Shown: piece by piece, positions 34,218-40,339 of the stretch | Numbering within the stretch: position 1 is the stretch's first letter | How the letters are laid out: the number at the start of each line of letters is the position of its first letter | Source of the DNA: RUG626 sp964553775 | Lineage (GTDB): Bacteria; Bacillota; Clostridia; Oscillospirales; Oscillospiraceae | Direction: 5' to 3' | Length of the DNA stretch: 40,339 nt | Assembly: GCA_964553775.1 (NCBI GenBank) | Contig: CAZKLU010000006.1 | Span: 1 to 40,339, forward strand | Notes under the pieces: model-generated | Seen by the model: only the letters and a program-made list of their open reading frames with translations | Told to the model about the DNA's origin: nothing | The model's database searches: none | Program-made: the position numbers and the translations under genes

Positions 34218-34916
34218 CTAAATATTTACAAGCATATCTATCGTGAGATCCGTATCGTTATCCTCATTTCCAACAGCGCGTATGGGCGCGGCGGCAATTA
34301 CATCTGACGCTCCGGCAGCAAGAAGCGTTTTGGCACATTCGGATATTGTGGAGCCTGTTGTAATAATATCATCAATTACAAGCACACGTTTTCCGCGCAC
34401 TTCCGTGCCGTTTACAACCTCATACATACCGATAACATTCGATGCGCGGACAGCGTGGTCTGAGATTGATGATTGAGTTTTGTTGTTTTTTACCTTTCTA
34501 AGGTACTGTTTAACCGGGATACCTGTCATTTTTCCAAGATGTGTCGCGATAAGCTCTGACTGGTCGTACCCGCGTTTTCTCATGTGGGCTTTGCTTATCG
34601 GAACCCAAGTCATCACATCGCAGCTTCCGCATAGCTCAGTTCCCGCCACATCGCTTAAAAGTTCCGCGAGTGCGTGAGCGTTGTCTGGGCGGTTGCCGAA
34701 TTTAAGACCAAGAACGGCATTACGCGGCTTGTCATCGCAGTACCGCATCACCGTAACACTCTTTGAGAAAGTGCTGCCTGAACGAATATCCGCGTAAATC
34801 GGAATTGTTTTGCGGCAATCGGAACAGATAAAATTATCTTCAAGTTCCTTGCCGCAGAATATACATTTTATTGGAAATATCAGCTTTAAGATAGAAGAAA
34901 ACAATGAATCAAACAT
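34218..34916 (-). CDS. comF: ComF family phosphoribosyltransferase-like protein
   Basis: A 232-aa ComFC-type protein. The N-terminal zinc ribbon uses C18, C21, C31 and C34 (KCIFCGKELEDNFICSDC). The type I phosphoribosyltransferase fold has the family box VPISKAHMRKRGYDQSELIA (about 105-124) and the PRPP loop VLVIDDIITTGST (178-190). In competent bacteria ComFC works with the ComFA helicase in handling incoming DNA; no comFA is next to it here. It lies 50 bp downstream of the dipeptidase gene on the same strand. Confidence 0.93.
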   Translation of the reverse strand: MFDSLFSSILKLIFPIKCIFCGKELEDNFICSDCRKTIPIYADIRSGSTFSKSVTVMRYCDDKPRNAVLGLKFGNRPDNAHALAELLSDVAGTELCGSCDVMTWVPISKAHMRKRGYDQSELIATHLGKMTGIPVKQYLRKVKNNKTQSSISDHAVRASNVIGMYEVVNGTEVRGKRVLVIDDIITTGSTISECAKTLLAAGASDVIAAAPIRAVGNEDNDTDLTIDMLVNI

Positions 34917-34966
34917 GACCGTTCTCCATAAGGCTTTTTGCGGTTATACAGAACTATTTTAGCGTA

Positions 34967-35932
34967 TCATTCACCAATTATATCCTTGAACGCCCTCAGA
35001 GCGTTCTTCCAGCATATTTTTTCAATCTCATCATCGGTGAAACTTCCGCGAAGCGAGTCAACGAGCATACCGTTTCCGCCGGCATCGCCCCACTCAAGCT
35101 CACTGCCAATGCCGTCATAGTCGGAACCCAGCGCAAGAGTGTCAATTCCCGCGACGTTTTTCATATACAGAAGGTGACGCGCCACATCCTCACAGCGTGT
35201 ATAATTATCCTCCGCGTTTTTACGCAAAAAATCTGTCGCAAAATTTATACCGCACACACCGCCGCTGTCTGCCAACGCCCTAAGCTGCTCATCTGTGAGG
35301 TTGCGGCTGACATCGCAGAGCGTCCTCGAACAGGAGTGTGACGCGATGAACGGCTTTTTGCTTGTTTTGGCAACATCCCAAAATCCGCCCTCAGAAAGGT
35401 GCGACACATCAACGGCTATTCCAAGCTCATTCATACGCTCCACAACCTCAAAGCCGAACGGTTTAAGACCTCTCATATGTAACTCGCCGTCTTTGCTCTG
35501 CGGATAGCCGAGAGAATTTTCGTAGTTCCACGTCAATGTTGCCATACGAACGCCTTTTTTAAAGTAGTCATCGACCCTCTCAATTTTGCCGTCGAGCGTC
35601 ACACTGTCCTCAACAGTCAGGACCGCGCTGAGTTTACCATTTTGAAAGTTTGTTTCAATATCTTTCGCTGTGTACGCCGGAAGAATCGTGTCCTTGCAAA
35701 GTTCCAATTCCTCAAGATAGCGTGTGTATGCCTTGTCAAAATACTCTTCTGCGGTGCCGGTTATGCCATGTCTCGCGGCTGCTCCTCCGGTCGGAACGAA
35801 TATCGCGAAGCACTGCGCCATACATCCGCCTTTTTGCAGCTTTTCAAGATTTATGTGTCTGCTTGCCGTCTTAAGGTGTTGACCTATATAAAAGCGCATT
35901 ATCGTGTCACAGTGCAAATCTATTATTTTCAT
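34967..35932 (-). CDS. Membrane-dipeptidase-type (M19) dipeptidase
   Basis: A 321-aa zinc peptidase of the renal-dipeptidase M19 family, which cleaves dipeptides with broad specificity. The metal motif H7-x-D9 (IIDLHCDT) is followed by the bridging glutamate in LTVEDS, then DVSHLSEGGFWDV and the SHSCSR histidines, and LGSDYDGIGSE near the C-terminus. The start chosen is ATG 35932, with AAGGGG 8-9 bases upstream; an in-frame TTG two codons earlier sits against that site. No signal peptide is present, so it is probably cytosolic. It is in tandem with comF. Confidence 0.94.
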   Translation of the reverse strand: MKIIDLHCDTIMRFYIGQHLKTASRHINLEKLQKGGCMAQCFAIFVPTGGAAARHGITGTAEEYFDKAYTRYLEELELCKDTILPAYTAKDIETNFQNGKLSAVLTVEDSVTLDGKIERVDDYFKKGVRMATLTWNYENSLGYPQSKDGELHMRGLKPFGFEVVERMNELGIAVDVSHLSEGGFWDVAKTSKKPFIASHSCSRTLCDVSRNLTDEQLRALADSGGVCGINFATDFLRKNAEDNYTRCEDVARHLLYMKNVAGIDTLALGSDYDGIGSELEWGDAGGNGMLVDSLRGSFTDDEIEKICWKNALRAFKDIIGE

Positions 35933-35954
35933 TTTCAATCCCCTTTACATTTTA

Positions 35955-35992
35955 AATGAAAATCCCGCAAGTGTAAATTACATCTGCGGGAT
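35955..35992 (-). terminator. infC-rpmI-rplT terminator
   Basis: The stem ATCCCGCA/TGCGGGAT, with an additional inner TGTAA/TTACA pairing, is followed on the minus strand by TTTTCATTTT, about 13 bp after the rplT stop. Confidence 0.82.
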
Positions 35993-36004
35993 CCATATAT
36001 ACAA

Positions 36005-36358
36005 TTATAAAGCCGCTTTTGCTGTCGCGCAGAGACTTGTAAACGCTTCGGGGTTGTGTATCGCAGTTTCTGAAAGCATTTTGCGGTTCATGTTTATTCC
36101 GGCGAGCTTCAGACCGTGCATAAATGTTGAATAATTCATGTCGTTCTGCTTGCATCCGGCACTGATTCTCGTTATCCAGAGTCTGCGATAGTCACGCTTC
36201 TTTGCCTTACGCCCCACATAAGCATAGGTGAGTGACTTCATAACGGCTTCATTCGCCATTCTGAAATGCTTTGACTTTGCTCCCCAATAACCCTTCGCGA
36301 GTTTTAGAACTTTATTCCTTCTCTTGCGGGTCATCATGGCTCCCTTTACTCTTGCCAT
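36005..36358 (-). CDS. rplT: 50S ribosomal protein L20
   Basis: A 117-aa L20 with ARVKGAMMTRKRRNKVLKLA at the start, then KGYWGAKSKHFRMANEAVMK and RRLWITRISAGCKQNDMNYS. It is an early 23S rRNA assembly protein and, in Firmicutes, the feedback regulator of this operon through the infC leader. It is the last gene of infC-rpmI-rplT, 14 bp after rpmI. Confidence 0.98.
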   Translation of the reverse strand: MARVKGAMMTRKRRNKVLKLAKGYWGAKSKHFRMANEAVMKSLTYAYVGRKAKKRDYRRLWITRISAGCKQNDMNYSTFMHGLKLAGINMNRKMLSETAIHNPEAFTSLCATAKAAL

Positions 36359-36372
36359 TTTAAGACACCCCC

Positions 36373-36576
36373 TTACTTATACAGTATCATGCGCTTGATA
36401 GCGGCTTCGTTCGTAGCATCGGCATAACCGGTTTTACGCAAGCCCCTCTTACGCTTCGTTGTTTTGCTGCTGCTGTTGAGAATATGTCTCTTGAAGGCGT
36501 GAGCGCGTTTTACCTTACCATTGCCTGTAAGGTTGAAGCGTTTTTTCGCGCCACTGTGCGTTTTAATCTTTGGCAT
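36373..36576 (-). CDS. rpmI: 50S ribosomal protein L35
   Basis: A 67-aa basic protein: PKIKTHSGAKKRFNLTGNGK at the start and KRAHAFKRHILNSSSKTTKR in the middle, the standard L35 pattern. It lies between infC and rplT. Confidence 0.98.
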   Translation of the reverse strand: MPKIKTHSGAKKRFNLTGNGKVKRAHAFKRHILNSSSKTTKRKRGLRKTGYADATNEAAIKRMILYK

Positions 36577-36611
36577 TTTTGAAAATTGCTCCTTCCTGTA
36601 ACTAACTTATA

Positions 36612-37130
36612 TCATTTACCAGATTTCGGCGAGAGAAACACGCTCATGTTGCGCCCCTCAAGCTTCGGTGCCTTATCCATACCCGCTATTTCGGAACATT
36701 CCTCCGCGAACTTCAGAAGAAGACTCTCGCCTAATGATGTGTGTGCCATCTCACGGCCACGGAAGCGAACAGTTACCTTTAATCTGTTGCCCTCACGCAG
36801 AAATTTCTGCCCGCTGCGCAGCTTTGTATTGAAATCATTATCCCCTATGCTCGGAGACATCCGTATCTCCTTGATCTCAATAATGTGCTGGTTGCGCCGA
36901 GCCTCTTTCTCGCGTTTTCCCTGCTCGAAGCGGTACTTACCGTAGTCCATGATTTTACAGACAGGCGGATTCGCGTTCGGCGAAATCTTAACGAGATCCA
37001 TATCCTTTTCGGACGCTATCTCAAGTGCGCGGTCAGCTGACATAATGCCAAGCTGCGTACCGTCGCTGCCAATAAGCCGAACCTCACTGTCGGTAATCTG
37101 TTCGTTGATTTGATGATCCGTCGTAGCGAT
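36612..37130 (-). CDS. infC: Translation initiation factor IF-3, apparent AUC start
   Basis: About 172 aa. The N-terminal domain reads HQINEQITDSEVRLIGSDG and ISPNANPPVCKIMDYGKYRF; the C-terminal domain includes KEIRMSPSIGDNDF and KVTVRFRGREMAHTSLG. IF-3 dissociates ribosomes and checks start-codon fidelity. No ATG, GTG or TTG lies at a usable place: the only in-frame one upstream (GTG 37157) precedes the GGAGG, and the next ATG is about 28 codons inside. ATC at 37130, 9 bases after GGAGG, is therefore the likely start. Rare AUU-type starts are a known infC autoregulation device. Confidence 0.93.
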   Translation of the reverse strand: MATTDHQINEQITDSEVRLIGSDGTQLGIMSADRALEIASEKDMDLVKISPNANPPVCKIMDYGKYRFEQGKREKEARRNQHIIEIKEIRMSPSIGDNDFNTKLRSGQKFLREGNRLKVTVRFRGREMAHTSLGESLLLKFAEECSEIAGMDKAPKLEGRNMSVFLSPKSGK

Positions 37131-37270
37131 CTTAAAACACCTCCAAAAATAAAACACGAATACCCCTTGGCATCCGTGTACCCGCGCTCCCCGATGAACG
37201 CAATACTATTAACCTCGGACAGCTCTCTGGCGAGGTGAGGAATGGCGGATGCCGTCCCTGCTTTATTAAC
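37131..37270 (-). promoter_or_regulatory. infC operon leader with attenuator (L20 leader type)
   Basis: The ~140-nt leader begins at a consensus promoter and ends in an intrinsic terminator: an 11-bp stem (ACACGGATGCC with GGTATTCGTGT, three G-U pairs) with loop AAGG at 37154-37179, then TTTATTTTT, immediately before the infC GGAGG. In Bacillus subtilis L20 binding to the infC leader causes premature termination. The position and layout here fit that mechanism. Confidence 0.7.
37154..37179 (-). terminator. Attenuator terminator in the infC leader
   Basis: An 11-bp stem, AAGG loop and T-run (37145-37153 on the minus strand), ending a few bases before the infC ribosome binding site. Confidence 0.8.
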
Positions 37271-37276
37271 AATGCT

Positions 37277-37305
37277 ATTATAACAGGTTATTTCTGCCTT
37301 GTCAA
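37277..37305 (-). promoter_or_regulatory. Consensus promoter of infC-rpmI-rplT
   Basis: On the minus strand, TTGACA (37305-37300), a 17-bp spacer and TATAAT (37282-37277): a perfect match. Confidence 0.92.
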
Positions 37306-37356
37306 GTGGAAATTTCTTACTATTGAAAATTATTTTGATAAATTTCCAAATAGCAC

Positions 37357-37385
37357 TTGATTTTCTCAGACAAATGCGTTATTAT
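37357..37385 (+). promoter_or_regulatory. Candidate promoter of the RCC1/SLH gene
   Basis: TTGATT (37357-37362), a 17-bp spacer and TATTAT (37380-37385). It is divergent from the infC promoter. Confidence 0.5.
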
Positions 37386-37391
37386 ATAGTG

Positions 37392-37711
37392 GAAGACGCT
37401 AAAAAGCGGCAAGTCTCGCGGTGTTGCAGCACCACGAAACTCAGTACTAAAGTGAACACACCACTCAGCACAGCGACTTGCGTCGTACCACAAGCTCATT
37501 ATACAACAAGATTCTCTGAGTTTCAAGGGCTGACGAGAATTTTTACATAATTATATGAGAGATTGTGCTAAAGCCGTCAGAATTTCGCGGTGCTGGGTTG
37601 TAAACACTCAGCACCGCTTTCAGCGTTTTCAGCGAACCGCTGGCAGTCGGGGAAGTCTCCGGCTGTTCGGCGGGGTAGTTGAAAACTATAAAATGAAAGG
37701 ATGGCAAAGCA
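37392..37711 (+). promoter_or_regulatory. Long hairpin-rich leader of the RCC1/SLH gene
   Basis: If the promoter above is used the leader is about 320 nt. It contains TCGcGGTG...CACCaCGA (37414-37436), a 9-bp stem GCGGTGCTG/CAGCACCGC (37587-37617), and CAGCG-AAC-CGCTG (37630-37642). The motif TCGCGGTG(T/C)TG occurs twice. GAAACTCAG and CTGAGTTTC (about 37434 and 37517) are perfect inverted copies. No known riboswitch was recognised. Confidence 0.45.
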
Positions 37712-40282
37712 ATGTTGGAAGGAAAGAAGGCAGGAAAGAAGTTAGTGTGTCTCGCGCTGGCGGTGGTGCTGCTTGCGGCGGCGTGTCCGTGGAGCGCGAG
37801 GGCTGGCAACATGGGCAAGGAGGGCGTGTATCAGACTATAAGTGCCGGAGGTTGTTACACGGCAGCAATAAAATCCGATGGCACCCTTTGGACTTGGGGA
37901 TCTAGTTTCGATGGTCAACTTGGAAACGGAACAGATGGTGAAAGCGATAATCAAGGGAATGATAGCCATTCCAGCATTCCTGTCAAGGTGCTGGACGATG
38001 TAGTCACAGTAAGCTGTGGTATTGGGTGCGATAACCTAGGTGGTATTACGTCTCATACAGCAGCTATTAAATCCGACGGTACCCTTTGGACTTGGGGATA
38101 TAACTACTCCGGTCAGCTTGGAAACGGCACGACAGATAATTCAAGTGTACCTGTGAAAGTCATGGACAATGTAGTTGCGGTAAGCGCGGGCGGCTATCAT
38201 ACGGCGGCTATAAAATCAGATGGTACTCTCTGGACATGGGGACTGAACGATGGCGGTCAGCTTGGCAACGGTACAACAGATAATTCAAATGTTCCAATAA
38301 AAGTCATGGACAATGTAGTTGCGGTAAGTACGGGTCGCGGACACACAGCTGCGATAAAATCAGATGGTACTCTTTGGACTTGGGGATATAACGGAGAGGG
38401 TCAGCTTGGTAACGGTACAGGAGGTCGTGACGAAAATGATAATGCGGAATACTCCGTCAATCCTGTGAAAGTCATGGACGATGTTGTCGCAGTGAGCGCG
38501 GGTAGCTGGCACACAGCGGCGATAAAATCCGATGGTACCCTTTGGACTTGGGGATATAACGTAGAGGGTGAGCTTGGCAACGGTGCAGGAGGATATGATG
38601 AAAATTATAATGCGAAATACTCTGTTGATCCTGTCAAGGTACTTGACGATGTAGTCTCGGTGAGTGCGGGTAGCTGGCGCACAGCGGCGATAAAATCCGA
38701 TGGTACCCTCTGGACTTGGGGAGCTTGTTATCTTGGCAATGGTACAGAAGACAATTCAAGTGTTCCTGTGAAAGTCATGGACGATGTTGTTGAGGTGAGT
38801 ACAGGTTATAACCACAGAGTGGCAGTAAAATCTGATGGTACCCTTTGGACTTGGGGAAGTAACACCTACGGTCAGCTTGGCAACGGTACGGGAACCGATT
38901 CAAGTACCCTCATACAAGTTCTCACCGACATCAAGCTGCCAGATACAGCGACAACGACACCGACTGTCACCACCCCTGAATATATCTACGACACCGAGGA
39001 TCCCGGCGCGTCTGTAGTTCTTGACACCGACGCGCTCAAAGCAGTCACTGACACCGACACTGCTGTTGAAGCTGTCGAAGCACTCACTGGCACAATGACC
39101 GATGAGCAGAAACAGTCAGCAACCGGAATCGACCTTGCGACACTCTACGCCGAAGAAGCAATCGCGAATGTGGCAAGTAAAATGGTGACGGGCAGTGAGA
39201 TTTTGATTGACAAAGCGAACATCACCGACCTTGAAGCGATAGCAACGCAGACAAGTTCGGCAGTCGAAACAGCACTTGTAAACGGTGGTGTTACTACGGC
39301 GCGTATCATATCCAACACTGTTACGCTCACAACTGACGAAACAGGTGAGATTACGATACTCGTTGACCCTGACGTTCTCGAAACTTCCGTTGATAAAGTT
39401 CAAGTCAGCACACCGACATATATGCTGACGTTCAAGTTCTCCGACCTAGAGGAGGACTTTGAAACAACAGGGCGGCTCACTTTCAAGGCGCAAAGTCTTG
39501 GAACGGGCATGGCTGTCTATGATTCGATTGACACCGTTGACACAGTGAAGGTAACAACTTCAAGCCCTGTCACAGTTTCACTTCCGGCGGGGAAAGATGA
39601 TACAACATATAAAACAATCGCTAAAGATGATGGCACAGCGATTTCAAGTAAACTTAATCCCGCGAACAACACGATAGGCGGCAAAGTCAAAGAAGATGGT
39701 AATTATACAATTAAAAAGAATGAGAAGGACTTCACCGACATCTCAAATAAAAGTGCTGAAATGCAGAACGCTATTCGCTATCTTGCGTCTAAGGGCATAA
39801 TCGAGGGCAGAACAGAAACAACATTCGCACCTGACGATTCAATTTCAAGAGCTGAAATTGCGACACTGCTTGTTCGCGCACTTGGCAAACTTGATAACAG
39901 TGCGGTATGCACATTCAGCGATGTTACAACAAACAACTGGTACTATCACGCGGCGGCTTCAAGCGCAAAAGCGGGTTATATAAACGGTTATGCTGAGGAC
40001 AACACGTTCCGCGGGAACACAACGATAAGCAAGGTACAGATCGTCGCGGTCGCGGCGAGAGTTCTTGAAGAAGAGATGGGTTACAAAACACCGTCAAATA
40101 CGGCAACGTATCTCGGCAAATATAGCGATACTGTAAACAACTGGGCGCAGTCCGAGGTTGCGCTTGCTACACGCGAGAATCTTGTAGTCTACCGCACAGA
40201 CGGTACCTTCTCAGGCTCCAAGAATATGACACGCGGTGACGCTGCGATTATACTCTACAGGCTGTTCCAGAAGATTTGGTAA
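37712..40282 (+). CDS. Exported RCC1-repeat / SLH-domain surface protein
   Basis: An 856-aa protein. Residues 1-31 form a signal peptide (MLEGKKAGKK, hydrophobic core, cleaved near ARA). Seven RCC1-type repeats fill about 41-409, each with the core TAAIKSDGTLWTWG and QLGNGT, which should close a seven-bladed beta-propeller. A Thr/Asp-rich region (about 410-670) of likely beta-sandwich modules follows. Three SLH repeats end the protein (about 673-856: FTDISNKSAEMQNAIRYLAS, SRAEIATLLVRALG, WAQSEVALATRENLV). The SLH part anchors it to the cell wall, so the propeller is displayed outside; binding to proteins or glycans is likely but unproven. AAGGA lies 10 bases before the ATG. A terminator follows at 40289. 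Confidence 0.9.
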   Translation: MLEGKKAGKKLVCLALAVVLLAAACPWSARAGNMGKEGVYQTISAGGCYTAAIKSDGTLWTWGSSFDGQLGNGTDGESDNQGNDSHSSIPVKVLDDVVTVSCGIGCDNLGGITSHTAAIKSDGTLWTWGYNYSGQLGNGTTDNSSVPVKVMDNVVAVSAGGYHTAAIKSDGTLWTWGLNDGGQLGNGTTDNSNVPIKVMDNVVAVSTGRGHTAAIKSDGTLWTWGYNGEGQLGNGTGGRDENDNAEYSVNPVKVMDDVVAVSAGSWHTAAIKSDGTLWTWGYNVEGELGNGAGGYDENYNAKYSVDPVKVLDDVVSVSAGSWRTAAIKSDGTLWTWGACYLGNGTEDNSSVPVKVMDDVVEVSTGYNHRVAVKSDGTLWTWGSNTYGQLGNGTGTDSSTLIQVLTDIKLPDTATTTPTVTTPEYIYDTEDPGASVVLDTDALKAVTDTDTAVEAVEALTGTMTDEQKQSATGIDLATLYAEEAIANVASKMVTGSEILIDKANITDLEAIATQTSSAVETALVNGGVTTARIISNTVTLTTDETGEITILVDPDVLETSVDKVQVSTPTYMLTFKFSDLEEDFETTGRLTFKAQSLGTGMAVYDSIDTVDTVKVTTSSPVTVSLPAGKDDTTYKTIAKDDGTAISSKLNPANNTIGGKVKEDGNYTIKKNEKDFTDISNKSAEMQNAIRYLASKGIIEGRTETTFAPDDSISRAEIATLLVRALGKLDNSAVCTFSDVTTNNWYYHAAASSAKAGYINGYAEDNTFRGNTTISKVQIVAVAARVLEEEMGYKTPSNTATYLGKYSDTVNNWAQSEVALATRENLVVYRTDGTFSGSKNMTRGDAAIILYRLFQKIW
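37835..38930 (+). repeat. Tandem coding repeats (RCC1 units)
   Basis: Seven units of about 135-195 bp share the nearly identical DNA block ATAAAATCAGATGGTACTCT-like followed by CTGGACTTGGGGA. Units 2 and 3 (38060-38330), and units 4 and 5 (38340-38670), are the most alike, including the inserted GGNGAYGAAAATNATAATGC-type block shared only by 4 and 5. This suggests recent duplication or gene conversion. Confidence 0.85.
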
Positions 40283-40288
40283 ACAAAC

Positions 40289-40319
40289 AAGCTCGGCTTC
40301 TCAAAAGGAGCCGAGCTTT
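40289..40319 (+). terminator. Terminator of the RCC1/SLH gene
   Basis: A 12-bp stem (AAGCTCGGCTTC with GGAGCCGAGCTT, one G-U pair) and a 6-nt loop are followed by TAATTAT; the T-run is weak but the position, 6 bp past the stop, fits. Confidence 0.75.
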
Positions 40320-40339
40320 AATTATCAAGAATGATAACG

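Noticed and set aside
37299..37550. 83-codon plus-strand ORF in the infC/RCC1 divergent region
   Set aside because: It overlaps both promoters and hairpins of the leader and has no ribosome site.

Overview
The window looks like a chromosomal segment of a spore-forming, anaerobe-type member of the Clostridia (Bacillota), most likely Oscillospiraceae/Ruminococcaceae-like. The reasons are a full-length SpoIVA spore-coat ATPase, two surface proteins with S-layer-homology (SLH) domains, a copper-amine-oxidase-N domain protein, strong consensus sigma-A promoters with 17-bp spacers, GTG/TTG starts, and Firmicutes-type ribosomal operons. The species cannot be named from this sequence. No tRNA, rRNA, CRISPR array or intact insertion sequence was seen.

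Layout. 1-8.1 kb (accessory-looking): a YdcF-like DUF218 protein, then a two-gene minus-strand operon with its own promoter. That operon encodes a 1773-aa protein with a C-terminal P-loop ATPase and, overlapping it by ATGA, a 381-aa protein with a degenerate NTPase-like N-terminus and a HEPN-like R-x4-H motif at its C-terminus. It is the best candidate for an undescribed (possibly defence or signalling) system. 8.6-14 kb: spoIVA, eno and an exported Ig-like/SLH protein. 14.3-17.2 kb: rpmG-secE-nusG, a 483-bp gap, then rplK-rplA. 17.2-21.3 kb: degenerate repeats with imperfect terminal inverted repeats, a TauE exporter fused to a CTP-dependent lipid-kinase-like domain, and an exported Cu-amine-oxidase-N protein ending in a DnaJ-type zinc finger. 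21.7-27.6 kb: a RadC relative with altered metal ligands, secG, asnA behind an attenuator-like leader, a Cys-rich conserved protein, and signal peptidase I. 27.8-30.2 kb: an accessory cluster of two XRE-like regulators and a 45-aa peptide gene, each end with a consensus promoter. 30.6-37.3 kb: rpsB-tsf, ilvE, a membrane dipeptidase-comF pair, and infC-rpmI-rplT with an L20-type attenuator leader and an apparent AUC start codon. 37.4-40.3 kb: an 856-aa RCC1-repeat/SLH surface protein behind a long hairpin-rich leader.

How the parts relate. Much of the window is housekeeping: translation (rplK, rplA, rpmG, rpsB, tsf, infC, rpmI, rplT), transcription elongation (nusG), the Sec export line (secE, secG, lepB), glycolysis (eno) and amino-acid metabolism (asnA, ilvE, dipeptidase). 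The Sec genes fit the three large exported surface proteins. Several genes appear to be controlled by their leaders (asnA, infC, possibly rpsB, the 45-aa gene and the RCC1/SLH gene). All assignments rest on reading motifs by eye; no database search was run.
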